From Pyrus communis (lineage: Eukaryota > Streptophyta > Magnoliopsida > Rosales > Rosaceae): a stretch of 64,000 nt of DNA. The position numbers were made by a program, and so were the translations under genes. The DNA lies in assembly GCF_963583255.1 (NCBI RefSeq), contig NC_084816.1, positions 18,277,100-18,341,099 on the forward strand, in the 5' to 3' direction. This document shows, one piece after another, positions 22,258-33,371 of this stretch. How positions within the stretch are numbered: position 1 is the first letter of the stretch; every line of letters begins with the position of its first letter. Under the pieces are notes generated by a model, which made no database searches, had not been told where the DNA came from, and saw only the letters and a program-made list of their open reading frames with translations.

Positions 22258-22370
22258 AGGTATCGATCACCCCAACATACACACTCTGAAGATTGCCCAT
22301 TCTTGAAAATCGTCTCCGGCCTTTTGAGAATTAACTCCATCCACCCTTTCTCTCTGAACACCTTTGAAAA

Positions 22371-22988
22371 ATGACTAACTCATCGAACCTTTGCTTAGAT
22401 TTGAGTCTCAGCAGCGATCCAGTTGCACCCCTTCAAGGTAATGTATGGCGCCCTTCTTTTTTATCTTCTAACGGTCCTCTTTCAGGTGAAGACTCCATGA
22501 TGACGGATGCAACAACAGCTACGATAGTAGCTAGAAACCTCATCACTCCTAAGGATAGTAGGCTGCTTTCAGGACGGTCCGATGAGTTGGCCGTTCAAGA
22601 GTCCCTCGCTCTCAGCGTTCAATGTGCAAGCTCTGTGTCCAACATGGACCAACGCCTACTTGCTCGCTCCCGTCAGGTTGAATCGTTGATGGCAGAGGTG
22701 GAAAGTCTCAAGCAAGAGATCAAGCAGCTGAAGTATGAGAATAGAAGTTTGCACGTGCTTGCAAACAACTATTCGACGGGCATGAAGAGGAAGCTTGATG
22801 AGCTGCAAGAGTCTGAAGGTCGGATTCAAAGTGACCGTCAAAGGTTTTCGTCTTTCCTCCAGAGGCACATTTTTCCTGGGTCTTCCAGCGTTTGGCCAAG
22901 TATTGAGGCCTCGAATGCTCTATCTTCGATGCCTCCCGCTCCTGGAGTTTTGCCACGTAGTGGGGCTTCACGTGAACAACCTTTGTGA
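22371..22988 (+). CDS. Antisense coiled-coil ORF of the Tat element (205 aa)
   Basis: An uninterrupted plus-strand ORF, opposite to gag-pol. Residues ~1-80 are Ser/Thr/Leu-rich; residues ~85-165 have a heptad-like charged pattern (LLARSRQVESLMAEVESLKQ ... EIKQLKYENRSL ... MKRKLDELQESEGRIQ) typical of a coiled coil; the tail is Pro/Ser-rich. I do not recognise the family. It is followed by a poly-T run at 22999. It could be a separate small protein or an upstream part of the plant-mobile-domain transcription unit. An intact ORF in a young element suggests recent coding function. Confidence 0.6.
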   Translation: MTNSSNLCLDLSLSSDPVAPLQGNVWRPSFLSSNGPLSGEDSMMTDATTATIVARNLITPKDSRLLSGRSDELAVQESLALSVQCASSVSNMDQRLLARSRQVESLMAEVESLKQEIKQLKYENRSLHVLANNYSTGMKRKLDELQESEGRIQSDRQRFSSFLQRHIFPGSSSVWPSIEASNALSSMPPAPGVLPRSGASREQPL

Positions 22989-23139
22989 AAACTCCATCTT
23001 TTTTTTTTTTTTTTTTTTTTTTGTACGCACTTGTAATTTCTCGGAGATCAATGGACGTGCTTTATTTTATTCAGTGTATTGTGCTAAATACAGATAAAAC
23101 ATATATATCACCAAGATTTTTTTTTTTTTTTTTTCTCTT

Positions 23140-23580
23140 TCTCTTCTTCGGTGGCGCTGATCCACCAAAGATTTTTTTTTTTGTTTTTTTTTTTTTTGCT
23201 TTCGGTGGCACTGATCCACCAAAGATTTTTTTTTTATTCTTTACTTTCATCATTACTTCCCAACATCATCATTTCCTTTTACTTTATTTTATTATTTTTA
23301 TTATTTTATTTTATTCTATTTTGCTTTCGGTGGCACTGATCCACCAAAGATTTTTTTTTTTTTTTTTTTTACTTTCATCATTACTTCCCAACATCATCAT
23401 TTCCTTTTACTTTATTTTATTATTTTTATTATTTTATTTTATTCTATTTTGCTTTCGGTGGCACTGATCCACCAAAGATGTTTTTTTTTTATTTTTTTTA
23501 TTTTATTGTTTACTTTCATCATTACTTCCCAACATCATCATTTCCTTTTACTTTATTTTATTATTTTTTATTCTACATCG
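23140..23580. repeat. Tandem repeat with a short hairpin and poly-T tracts
   Basis: Four copies of TTCGGTGGCACTGATCCACC followed by AAAGAT and a long T run, at about 23148, 23201, 23324 and 23455 (the first has a G for A in the loop). GGTGG and CCACC can pair around a 7-nt loop. Three of the units also carry ACTTTCATCATTACTTCCC and an ATTTTATT-rich stretch, period ~120-130 bp. Confidence 0.85.
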
Positions 23581-23661
23581 TCATTTTTTTTTCTTTATAA
23601 GAAGGTTGAGGCTCAACCTATTCTACATCGTCATTTTTTTTCTTTATAAGAAGGTTGAGGC
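23572..23661. repeat. Direct repeat with TATA-like sequence
   Basis: CTACATCGTCATTTTTTTT followed by CTTTATAAGAAGGTTGAGGCT occurs twice in a row. CTTTATAAG could act as a TATA box for the downstream plus-strand ORF, but its distance from the ATG (~420 bp) leaves this open. Confidence 0.6.
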
Positions 23662-23727
23662 TGCAAGGTTGAGGCTGTCAAACCGACGAAGAACCCAGGA
23701 ACGCATAAATTGGTGGTGTAGAAAGAG

Positions 23728-23962
23728 TGGTTTTGTGCAAAGATTGCAAAGGGATTTTGCTGTGTAATGCCTTTTGGTCACAGTCTTCCCCTGGTAGTGA
23801 CGTTGCCGTGCCTCTTGCCGCTGCTTGGAGCTTGTTGCAGTGTGTCACTTTTACCGTGTGGGGTTATGCAAAAGACTGCAACGAGTTTATGCTGTGTATT
23901 GCCTTTTGATCATAATTTTCCTCGGTGGTGACGTTGTGCCTCTTGCTGCTGCTTGTTGCACC
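23728..23962. repeat. Imperfect direct repeat, period ~135 bp
   Basis: Two diverged copies share GCTGTGTAATGCCTTTTGGTC / GCTGTGTATTGCCTTTTGATC and GTGACGTTG, then GTGCCTCTTGC.GCTGCTTG. They lie just upstream of the plant-mobile-domain ORF, possibly in its leader. Confidence 0.7.
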
Positions 23963-24068
23963 GTCATCGCTGCACTGTTCGCTGCACACCATTGCACTGT
24001 CTGTTGTCCTACTGTTCAAGTTTTGTGGCTGTTTTTTTTTTTTTTTTTTTTTTTTTTTTGTTGCGGTC

Positions 24069-27000
24069 ATGGTATTTTTCAAATGTTTTAAGAGCAACAC
24101 CATCACCATTCTTGCGAAGGAAAATGATTCGCAAGATAGGGGAACAACGCTGAAGATTTACGCCCCACTGACTGGCCTTAAGGCGCTTGCTCTTCCTACA
24201 AAAGACAACTCCATGCATATTAAGTCGTGGTCTTCTGAAGTATCTTGGAAGGTGGCAAACTTCGTTCGATCAAATACGGAGAAGAAGGCGTGCACACTGG
24301 GGATTCTTATCTTGAACCCTTCGCACCATGCTCGTGACAATCATCCGGCTCCGTTTAAGCTTCTTGGAGATCACATCCGCAGCGGAGCTATGGCTTGGAA
24401 TGATGTCTTGTCGACTACCGGAGAAGCTGTTTTTGCTGAGTCTTATTGGGAGTGGCTTGAAGATGTCTTGGGCCGATCTAAACATGTGCTTACTAGCATG
24501 GGCCTTTACCATGCCGTGTACGCATCTTTGTTTAGTTATGATCTCCATCATTCTGTCCTTCAGGCGTTCTTCGAGCATTGGTGTTCAGCGACTAACACGC
24601 TTCATACAGCTCAAGGAGAGATGTCAATTTCACTTTGGGATCTCCACAAGATAGGGGGATTGCCAATCCACGGTAAGTTTTATGACGAGGTCGTTCCTAG
24701 TGCGGAGGAACTTTCTCTCTACAATAACCAAGGATTGCCTGCGAGTTGTCGCTGCTTATTTTGGGCATATCACAAGCTTTCCCAAGATGCTCGAGGTAAA
24801 TCAGGCGTGAAGATTTCTTCCTGGATCCGCTTCTGGTATTGGGAGGACACAAGGTACAAGAAGTCCTCGAAGAGAAGAAGTTGCAACAAAACCACTAAAC
24901 CAAAGGGAGACCCATATCCGTCTGGTGCCATTGGTTCAGCTAGGCGCCGTTCCCCTGCCGAGTTGAGAGCGTTTGAGGACCTTGGCATAGCATCAGAGCA
25001 TGTGGAAGAATCTTACCTAGCTGCTTTCTTAGCTTGTTGGCTTTGTAAGTTTGTTTTTCCAATCGGCGACGTCAACCTTGTTCGTCCTGGGGTTTTCAAA
25101 GTTGCTAGCAAGATGGCTGCAGGTGAATCTTTCAGTCTTGCTATCCCGGTTTTGGCCAATATTTATAACGGCTTGAGTGTTGTTTCGAACTCGGCAAACA
25201 CTGAAGATCGTGCTGCGGTTCTTCCCTACCACTATGTGTATGGTTGGTTGGGTGAGTACTTTGGCACTCATTTTTTTTCTTCAACTCTAAACAAGTCAGG
25301 GCCTTTGATGACGAAGTATTCTGGCATGCTTTCTTCGAAGAGCTTCGATGATTCCCAGGCGCAAGCACTGTTTAGAAGTTGCGAAGGCTTGAAGATGGAC
25401 TATCTGGCGCGAGTTGGCTCGGTGCGGCGAGGCATCATGGACGATTCGCATCTTCGCTTCTCAGACTTATCTTACCTTATAAGTCTTCGCTCAGGGTATG
25501 TTTCTTTGCGGCAAGAAGATCGATGCATTGTTCAGCCGTATAGTCCCCACCGTTTCAGCAGGCAATTTGGTTTTGTCCAACATGTGCCAGACAAGCTGAA
25601 GGAAAAAAACCAATTAGACTCCTTGCAAGCCGTGTATATGCATTGGGAGTCTTGTACCCGTGCATGTACAAATACTTCTATCACCCTGCCGACAAAAGAC
25701 GAGTTCAAGAGTAGTCCAGTAACCCGTGCTTACGTAAGTTGGTGGTCAAAGGTATATTATGAGAATTCGGGGATGGCAAGTGGTACCAATTCTTCTCATT
25801 CACACCTTAATGTATTGAAGGAGAGGTGTTCTGTGGTTCCTACACAACTGATATCTTTTGATTGCGCGAGTGCTGCTACTTTGCAAGATAGACCAGTGGT
25901 TTTAGTCCCTCAATGCCCACGCTTGTCTTCTCAACATCTGGATGTATCTGAAGAGGCTGGTGATGAAGTTGATTCGCACGAAGATGGACTTGTTTTGCGG
26001 CAGGGTCAACAAGTTTTAAACAAGCGACGTCTTGAAGGCGCTCAGGCTGATAGCGATGTCAATTTTCGTCATAAGAAGAAAGAAGTGTTTAAGCTCCCTC
26101 AACTCGATGGTAGTGTGTCGTTTGAGAAAGACGTATGCATCTTCTTCTCTCTTATGACTTCTTCTGCTTTCATTGTTCTAGCTTTTGTTTCTAACAGCTT
26201 TCTTTGTTTTCTTTAGGTTGGGTCTTCTTGTTCTTTTGACTTGGCGACCACAGGTATTTATTCTTATACGGAGATGCTATTTGGAGGCGACCTACCCACA
26301 GGCGAGGAGATTGGGGATCCACCTGGTACAGAGCTTATCCCAAGTTCGTCAAGTTTCCCAAGTTTGCCGTGTGTAGGTGGAGGCATGCAAGATCTCGTCA
26401 TGCATTCTACACCTTTGCCAGCTAGCTCTGAGATCTCTCTGAGAGGGCCAAACCTTAGTGGTATTGAGCAACTTATTCATCGCATCAATCTTCGTGCGGC
26501 AATGGATATCAAGAGCCATATTGAGGGGAGGATTTTGAAATGCCCGTCGGAGGACCTTGCGTTGCTTAAAGAGGACTTGTCGAAACTTATTTCTGCAATT
26601 GACAATCTTAACATTGATTCTTCATCCTTGAAGATCAAGATTGCCGAAATTATGGCCGCCTCAACTGAGTATTCTTCCTTACGTGTTATTTCCTCGAAGA
26701 AGTTGAGTCCAGATGTTAGAGCTCACCAACTTGCTGCAATAGACTTGTCACTAACCCAAGCCCGGTCTTCTCAGCAAGCTGTTTCGGGAGATTATCAATC
26801 TACAGAGACTTCTTTAGCTTCCGTCCGGGTACGTCTAGATACGTTGATGCGAGAACAAGAACAGCTTGGCATCGAGGCATCAAAACTTAAAAGTGTTCTC
26901 GGGTAGCAGGGAGCTACACTTTCTCAATGCCAAGAGGAGATTTCACGTCTAGAACAAGAGAAAGACATGGCTATGGAGTTGCCCATCCTGTCTCTCACTG

Positions 27001-27077
27001 AGGTAGAGACTTTGAAGGCTTTGGAAGGCTTGCTTGAAGACCGCCTCCTTAGTTTTAGGGACATAGTTTTCGAGTAG
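24069..27077 (+). CDS. Antisense plant-mobile-domain (aminotransferase-like PMD) protein carried by the Tat element
   Basis: Two exons, 24069-26132 and 26217-27077, join in phase 0 across a GTATGC...TTTAG intron. Exon 1 encodes 688 residues with a PMD-type core: FFEHWCSATNTLHTAQGEMS followed by ISLWDLHKIGGLPIHG (~165-200), AFLACWLCKFVFP (~320) and VFKVASKMAAGESFSLAIPV (~345-365). PMD proteins occur both as plant nuclear silencing/transcription factors and inside transposons (family knowledge). Exon 2 adds a helical, coiled-coil-like tail. An in-frame TAG at 26904-26906 would end the protein at ~917 residues; beyond it the frame stays open to TAG at 27077, so the stop looks recent. The ATG at 24069 follows a 28-T run; the start is uncertain. 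The gene converges with pol, 306 bp apart. Confidence 0.75.
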
Positions 27078-27169
27078 TGTCTTCTACCCTTTTTCTTTTG
27101 TAATCAGACTTTTTCCTTCAAAGAAATAAAATGTTTGCATTCTTGAATTTGCTCTTTATTCTTCAAAGC

Positions 27170-27201
<32 letters not shown>

Positions 27202-27383
27202 AGATGTGACTGTACTTGAAGTTTTGAAGTTTCAAGTTGCCTACGTACCCTTGGTTGAGGAGGGATCAAGTCATGACGTAGTTCAAATGAGTGATGGTTT
27301 TTTTTTTTTTTTTTTTTTTTTTGATGATGATTGTGCCGTACACAGTTTATGCTCTTGCGGGCCAGGAGCGTGGTGCGTTTGCT
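27078..27383. other. Convergent spacer between the antisense PMD ORF and pol
   Basis: Contains two long T runs (near 27172-27200 and 27299-27322), which are A runs in the retrotransposon sense strand. No ORF of note. AATAAA at 27125-27130 could serve the plus-strand transcript as a polyadenylation signal. Confidence 0.5.
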
Positions 27384-30300
27384 TTAGGGGTAGTAGCGCT
27401 TCAAAAATCTGCCGTTGATGGGGCCGATCTTCAACCCGTCTTCTGCCATGATTAAGTAGGCGCCATTGGTGTAGATCTCTTGTATTACGTAGGGTCCATC
27501 CCACTTTGATGTGAACTTGCTTTTTGTCTTATGAGTTGTAATGATAGGCCTACGCAATGCCAGTACGAGATCTCCGGCTTGGAAAAACCTTGGGCGGACT
27601 TTCTTGTTGAATGCCTTGGATAACCGTGCTTGGTAGCATTCCAAGTGTTGTTGAGCTTCGAGCCTTCTCTCATCCAGCGCTTCCAACTCCTGAAGGCGCA
27701 ACTTTGCATTTTCTTCATCAGTCAAGCCTTCTTGTATAGCCATCCTTAGTGAGGGAATTTGACTTTCAAGCGGTAGAACAGCTTCTACGCCATATACGAG
27801 AGAATAAGGTGTAGCTTGGGTAGGAGTCCTATGTGTAGTCCTATATGCCCAAAGTGCTTCACTTATTCTTTCATGCCAGTCTCTCTTTGTTCGGCCGATT
27901 ACCTTTTTTAGAAGGTTGCACAGCGTCTTGTTGAATGCTTCCGCGAGGCCGTTGGCCGGAGCATGATACATGGAAGACTTGTGCTGCTTAAACTTGTATT
28001 TGTCGCAAAGCTCGTCCACGAGTCGGTTGGAGAACTGCTTTCCGTTGTCAGTGATAATGTAACGAGGCACCCCATATCGGTGGATGATATGCTCCTTGAT
28101 GAAACGAACAACAGTTTCCTTTTTTACTTCCCTTAAAGGTATGGCTTCAGCCCACTTGGAGAAGTAATCTGTTGCAGCTAGGATGTAAGCTTCCCCTGCA
28201 GATGACTTTGGCGTAATTGGTCCTACAACGTCCAATCCCCATACGTCGAACGGCCATGAAGCAACTGTAGGGTGTAATGGTTCAGGCGGTTGATGTATGA
28301 AGTTGGCGTGGAATTGGCAGGCTTGGCACCTTTTGGCGTGTTCCAGGCAGTCCTTCACCATGCTCGGCCAGTAGTAACCCATCCTTTTAAGCTGGAAATG
28401 TAGCTTTGGTCCAGATTGATGTGCCCCACACACACCTGAATGTGCTTCTTTCATGGCTTGATTAACTTCTTCCTCACCTAGGCATCTCAGGAGCAGTCCT
28501 TCAAAAAAGCGTCGGTAGAGTGTTCCTTTGTAGTAAAGGAAGCGAGGTGCTCGTTGACGTACTTCGGAACAGTGTCTAAGATCATCTGGAAGCTTTCCGT
28601 GCTCTAAGTAGTCGATCAGCGGCTGTCTCCACTCTTCAGCATCGACTGGAAGTACTGAGATAACATTTGTATCATCTAGTGACATTTCATTAACGAGCGG
28701 AATCACCCATCTTTGGCAAACTGGCACGTCTGCAACTTCATCTTTTCCTAGTGTCATACTCGAGGCTAGATTGGCGAGAGCGTCTGCCATTTGATTTTCC
28801 TTTCTTGGCACATGTTCTAGTGTCACAGCTTCGAACTTTTGTAGCAGTTGGGTCGCTAGCCGGAAGTATGGGACGAGATCATCTTTCCTCACCTCATACT
28901 CAGTTAAGAGTTGATTGATTATGAGTTTGGAATCGCCATATACCTCAAGAGCTGTGATTTCCATGTTGATCGCCATTTGGAGCCCGATGATCAATGCTTG
29001 GTACTCAGCAACATTGTTGGAGCATAGCTCATTCAGTTGGAAGGAGTAAGGTAGTATGTGCCTTTGTGGTGACATGAATACTACTCCTGCCCCCGCTCCG
29101 TCTGCTCGTGCGGATCCGTCGAAGAACATCGTCCATGTCGAGAAGATGTCGATGTAGAACACCTCCTCGTCAGGCAAGTCGTCTGAGATTTTCCAATCAG
29201 CCGGGATTGGATGATCGGCAAGGAAGTCTGCTAGCGCTTGTCCTTTGACGGCTTTCGCTGGGACGTAGATGATCTCATATTGATTAAGAAGCAAAGCCCA
29301 TTTAGCGAGTCGCCCTGTCAAGACTGGCTTAGTCATAACGTATTTAACAGGGTCGGCTTTAGCAACCAAGTGGATGGTGTAAGCATGCATGTAATGTATG
29401 AGTTTCTGAATGGCAAACACCAAAGCGAGGCACATCTTTTCTATTGGGGAGTAGTTCAACTCAGCGCCGGTGAGAGTTCGACTGAGGTAGTAAAGTGCTC
29501 CTTCTCTTTGGGATTCATTCTCTTGTGCCAAGAGTGCTCCGATTGAACTTTCCTGAGCAGCAATATACAATATGAGTGGTTTCCCGGGCACAGGTGCCCC
29601 CAGGACAGGTGGACTTGACAAATATTTCTTTATGCTTTCAAAAGCATTATGGCATGCTTTGTCCCATACGAATGGAACATCTTTCTTCATAAGGCGACTA
29701 AACGGTTGACAACGCCCTGCGAGGTTGGAGATGAAGCGTCTGATGAAGGCTAGCCGTCCTTGTAGACTTTTCAGCTCGTGCAGGTTTCTTGGCTCGGGCA
29801 TGCTTTGAATGGCCTTGATCTTTGATTGGTCTACTTCAATACCACGGTGCTTGACGATGAAGCCGAGGAATTTTCCAGAGGTGACGCCAAACGCACACTT
29901 TAACGGGTTCATCTTGAGGTTGTATTTTCGCAGCCTTTCGAACACTATTCGCAGATCCTTCAAGTGGTCTGATCTTTTCTTCGTCTTAACCACCACATCA
30001 TCTACGTAATATTCTACGTTTTTGTGTAGCATGTCGTTGAAGATTTTCTGCATTGCGCGTTGATACGTAGCTCCAGCGTTCTTTAGACCAAAGGGCATCA
30101 CCTTGTAGCAGTAGATACCTTTTGGAGTACGAAAGGCTGTTAGTTCCTCGTCCTCGAGGGCCATGCGAATTTGATTGTACCCAGAAGAGCCATCCATGAA
30201 TGATAATGCCTCATGGCCAGTGGTTGCATCCACCATGATTTCAATGATTGGCAAGGGGAAGTCATCCTTTGGGCAAGCATCATTGAGGTCCCGGAAGTCT

Positions 30301-33300
30301 ACGCAAACACGTATTTGTCCTGATTTCTTAAGGACAATGACGATGTTGGAGATCCACTTGGGGTATTGCACTTCTCGAATAAAGCCTGCTTCGATTAGCT
30401 TGTCGATCTCGACCTCGATTTGTAGGATAAGCTCAGATCGATAGCGTCTTTGAGTTTGCTTTATCGGTCGTGTTCCAAGCCTGACCGCAAGATGATGAAC
30501 AGCGATGATAGGGTCTAGGCCGGGCATTTCTTTGTAGGTCCAGGCAAAGACATCTTTGTACTCTAACAACAGCTGATAATACTCCTTTATCTCATCTGTA
30601 CTTAATAATGCACTTACAAAGATAGGCTTTGGTTCCTTGCTTGTACCTAAGTTGAGTTCCTTGAGATCATCGACCGTGGCTTGCCCCCCATCTTCGAGCT
30701 GTGGCGGTGCAGCAGTGACATCTTCCTCGGGGATTTCGTCTTCTTTACCTTCTTGAACCATGATGTGGAAAACATCTTGGATCTCCTCTTCAGTGCTATC
30801 TTCTCGAGCTTGTTGGCATAAGGATTGTCTGGTGTTCTGGGAGAGGCGTTCCTCGCAATCTTCATAGGCAGGAGCCTTGACCGAGTAATTGAAGAAGTCT
30901 TCTGGGAAGAGGTCGCACATTGTGATGGGGATGGACGATCTTTGTGTCGAAATTTCATTATCTCCAACACTTTCACATTGTTCTGGAGGTTGACAGGAGC
31001 TGCTTTCCCTCCTTTCTGATTGATAAACTTGTGGACAAGATGGTTGCTGCTTGTCCAATTTCTTCGAAGCGATCTTCGAAATGCATTCCTCACAATCTTC
31101 ATAGCAATGAGCCTTGATCGAGTAATTGAAGACGTCTTCGAGGAAGAAAAGATCCCGCATGAACGATCTTTGTGTTGTAATTTCATCATCCTCAACATTT
31201 TCATGTAGCTTTGAAGGTTGACGGTAACTGCTTTGCCCCCTTTCCGATTGGTGAACTTGTGGACAAGACATATGTTTCTCGTGCAGTTTCTTCGGAGTGA
31301 CATGAATCCATCCTTCATCTTCACTTGACTTGACTGACATGGTTTTGGAGCATGCCCCCAGCGGTTGAGGTGAAGACTTTGAGTCGAAAGAGCTAGAAGT
31401 GACATCTTTTTTAGGGATTTCATCTTCAGTGCCGTTCTCTTGGGTTTGTTGGCATGAAGATTTGCCAGTGTGGACGATGATGCGCCTTCTTACCTTCAGT
31501 GGTCCTTTTGTGTCAACCTCTAGGATTGTTTGGCGCTTCATCCTTGAAGGAATCAAGCTTCGAACGTCGTCCTTTTCTCCTAACCCATCGAGCTTTTCTC
31601 CCTTTGGGGTTGTCTTCCTCTTTCCAAAAGGCTTCTCATTATCTTCAAATCTTTCTGAAGCTGATCGTTGCAGAGGAGAGATAACTGTGTTGCTTTGTTT
31701 CTTAAGCTTTAACAACCTTTCAAAAACAGAGCTTTGGGATGTCGGCGCGTTAAGCCTCTTGAAGACAGAGGTTCGATCTTGACCACCAATGCAATTAAGC
31801 ACTGAAGTTCTGGAGCATGAATGGCTCATCCTATCGAAGACCGACGTCCGAGAGGAGGGTTTAGGCTCTTCTTGATCTTGTTCAATGCTCATGCTGACAT
31901 ATTGAGTGCTAGTGTTTTTCACTTGGTTTGAAATCATCACAGGTGCATTTGGTGTGAAACCAAGTCCGGCTTTGTTGTTGTCAACTCCGTAACCATGCTC
32001 CTTCAACTTCTTTTGAGTTTTGGTGAGGTTACGTTCTTCGTCATTGACAGTGTTTGAAACCTTCTTTCCAGCCACCGCAGAAGAAGCGAAGTCGTACCCG
32101 GCCTTTGACATGAGTTTGTAGGCGTTTGGGTCGAAACCTTCCTCGGTCCTCTTGGTTGGAAGAAAGCTTGATTCCACCTTCTTTGGTAGAGCTTTTATGA
32201 AGCCTTGTGGTAGTCTTGCGGCCTTAGCACCCCCTAGCTGTGTCAGAGGCAAAACTGCATTCGTCTTGAGCAACTTCACGTTATCCGTGTGCCACTGTGT
32301 GTCGGCTTTTCTAGTTTCGAATGGAGATTGACCATTCTTTCTTCTTGACATCGAGATATACCGGAATATGGGTGCGTTCGGTCCTTCTGACGGTATCCTA
32401 CTCCCTTTGGTTGTTGCAGGTTTAGCAAACTCGTCATCATCTTTGCTTGAAGATGGCACGGCCTGCTCTTTTTGCTTTTTAGGCATGGCTTGCCACTTCT
32501 GCTTTTTAGGTGCTGCTTTGCCCGTGGATCTGATATCTTCCGGAAGGGCTTCGGGTACCATGTCTTCATCCATGTAGAACTTGGCGTCTGCAAAGTGTGA
32601 TTCGGCTTCGGTGAATGGCTTGGTATCACCTTGGATCACCTTCACTCCTTCTCGGTAAAATTTTAGGCATTGGTGAAGGGTGGACGGCACTACCCCATTT
32701 GCATGGATCCAAGGTCTTCCTAAGAGCAAGTTGTAGGAAGTTCTTGCATCAATCACGTGGAATATCGTGCTTGATTTGAGCTCACCCATGGTCATCTCTA
32801 CTCGGATCATGCCCATCGCCTTTTGTCCTCCTTGGTTAAAACCCTGGATCAGCAGACGGCTCAGGGATAGTTCATTCACCTTGATGCCGATTATGGTCAT
32901 TGTTGATTTTGGCATGATGTTTATGGCCGACCCACCATCCACAAGCATGCGGTTGACTTTGTATTCCCTTATGTACCCGGAGACGAAGAGAGGACGGTTG
33001 TGAGGCTTTGATCCCAACAGTAGGTCTTCGTCAGTGAAGTTAATTACGTCATGGGTGGCACAACATGTGGCACATTCATGTGGCTGAAGCTTCGAGCCTT
33101 CGTCGTTACTTTCTTGCACTTCGTGGTCGTCGGGACCTGCCAAGACTACTGCTAGTGCTCTTCGCATCTTTTTGGGCAATGGTAGCGCTTCCTCGATGCT
33201 AAAGTGTGTTGGCAGACCTTCTCCAGGTGTAAGGGCCTTTTCTACCTCAGTGGCGATAGCTTTGCCTTTTGAGGGCTTTTCTATTTCTACTTCAACCATG

Positions 33301-33371
33301 TGACAGGCCACAGTAGTGCACTGTTGGAAAAAGTCATTCGGGAAGTATTCATCAAGGAAACGGGAATGCAT
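27384..33371 (-). CDS. Tat-type Ty3/Gypsy polyprotein: protease, RT, RNase H, second RNase H, integrase
   Basis: A 1995-residue open frame with no internal stop. Aspartic protease with the variant active site [10 protein letters not shown] (Asp145, GG instead of TG/SG), as is common in this lineage. Residues ~250-900 are a long low-complexity linker. Reverse transcriptase ~920-1150 with [20 protein letters not shown] and catalytic YVDD near 1122. A first RNase H near 1220-1370, then a second, archaeal-type RNase H from [15 protein letters not shown] (~1417) through [12 protein letters not shown] and [13 protein letters not shown]. Integrase has a HHCC-type zinc site (CQACQ) and the D,D,E residues in [16 protein letters not shown] and NGLAEAFN (~1710-1810). 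The dual RNase H defines the Tat group. It overlaps the end of gag in another frame. Confidence 0.93.
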   Translation of the reverse strand: MHSRFLDEYFPNDFFQQCTTVACHMVEVEIEKPSKGKAIATEVEKALTPGEGLPTHFSIEEALPLPKKMRRALAVVLAGPDDHEVQESNDEGSKLQPHECATCCATHDVINFTDEDLLLGSKPHNRPLFVSGYIREYKVNRMLVDGGSAINIMPKSTMTIIGIKVNELSLSRLLIQGFNQGGQKAMGMIRVEMTMGELKSSTIFHVIDARTSYNLLLGRPWIHANGVVPSTLHQCLKFYREGVKVIQGDTKPFTEAESHFADAKFYMDEDMVPEALPEDIRSTGKAAPKKQKWQAMPKKQKEQAVPSSSKDDDEFAKPATTKGSRIPSEGPNAPIFRYISMSRRKNGQSPFETRKADTQWHTDNVKLLKTNAVLPLTQLGGAKAARLPQGFIKALPKKVESSFLPTKRTEEGFDPNAYKLMSKAGYDFASSAVAGKKVSNTVNDEERNLTKTQKKLKEHGYGVDNNKAGLGFTPNAPVMISNQVKNTSTQYVSMSIEQDQEEPKPSSRTSVFDRMSHSCSRTSVLNCIGGQDRTSVFKRLNAPTSQSSVFERLLKLKKQSNTVISPLQRSASERFEDNEKPFGKRKTTPKGEKLDGLGEKDDVRSLIPSRMKRQTILEVDTKGPLKVRRRIIVHTGKSSCQQTQENGTEDEIPKKDVTSSSFDSKSSPQPLGACSKTMSVKSSEDEGWIHVTPKKLHEKHMSCPQVHQSERGQSSYRQPSKLHENVEDDEITTQRSFMRDLFFLEDVFNYSIKAHCYEDCEECISKIASKKLDKQQPSCPQVYQSERRESSSCQPPEQCESVGDNEISTQRSSIPITMCDLFPEDFFNYSVKAPAYEDCEERLSQNTRQSLCQQAREDSTEEEIQDVFHIMVQEGKEDEIPEEDVTAAPPQLEDGGQATVDDLKELNLGTSKEPKPIFVSALLSTDEIKEYYQLLLEYKDVFAWTYKEMPGLDPIIAVHHLAVRLGTRPIKQTQRRYRSELILQIEVEIDKLIEAGFIREVQYPKWISNIVIVLKKSGQIRVCVDFRDLNDACPKDDFPLPIIEIMVDATTGHEALSFMDGSSGYNQIRMALEDEELTAFRTPKGIYCYKVMPFGLKNAGATYQRAMQKIFNDMLHKNVEYYVDDVVVKTKKRSDHLKDLRIVFERLRKYNLKMNPLKCAFGVTSGKFLGFIVKHRGIEVDQSKIKAIQSMPEPRNLHELKSLQGRLAFIRRFISNLAGRCQPFSRLMKKDVPFVWDKACHNAFESIKKYLSSPPVLGAPVPGKPLILYIAAQESSIGALLAQENESQREGALYYLSRTLTGAELNYSPIEKMCLALVFAIQKLIHYMHAYTIHLVAKADPVKYVMTKPVLTGRLAKWALLLNQYEIIYVPAKAVKGQALADFLADHPIPADWKISDDLPDEEVFYIDIFSTWTMFFDGSARADGAGAGVVFMSPQRHILPYSFQLNELCSNNVAEYQALIIGLQMAINMEITALEVYGDSKLIINQLLTEYEVRKDDLVPYFRLATQLLQKFEAVTLEHVPRKENQMADALANLASSMTLGKDEVADVPVCQRWVIPLVNEMSLDDTNVISVLPVDAEEWRQPLIDYLEHGKLPDDLRHCSEVRQRAPRFLYYKGTLYRRFFEGLLLRCLGEEEVNQAMKEAHSGVCGAHQSGPKLHFQLKRMGYYWPSMVKDCLEHAKRCQACQFHANFIHQPPEPLHPTVASWPFDVWGLDVVGPITPKSSAGEAYILAATDYFSKWAEAIPLREVKKETVVRFIKEHIIHRYGVPRYIITDNGKQFSNRLVDELCDKYKFKQHKSSMYHAPANGLAEAFNKTLCNLLKKVIGRTKRDWHERISEALWAYRTTHRTPTQATPYSLVYGVEAVLPLESQIPSLRMAIQEGLTDEENAKLRLQELEALDERRLEAQQHLECYQARLSKAFNKKVRPRFFQAGDLVLALRRPIITTHKTKSKFTSKWDGPYVIQEIYTNGAYLIMAEDGLKIGPINGRFLKRYYP

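Noticed and set aside
21397..22361. Minus-strand ORFs of 214 and 167 codons in the Tat element
   Set aside because: They overlap repeats and the promoter region of the plus-strand unit and show no domain; the intact plus-strand ORF is better supported.
22985..23649. Phe-rich plus-strand ORFs
   Set aside because: They are translations of the poly-T tandem repeat.
30647..31423. 258-codon minus-strand ORF within pol
   Set aside because: Alternative frame of the low-complexity pol linker; the main frame is continuous and has conserved domains.
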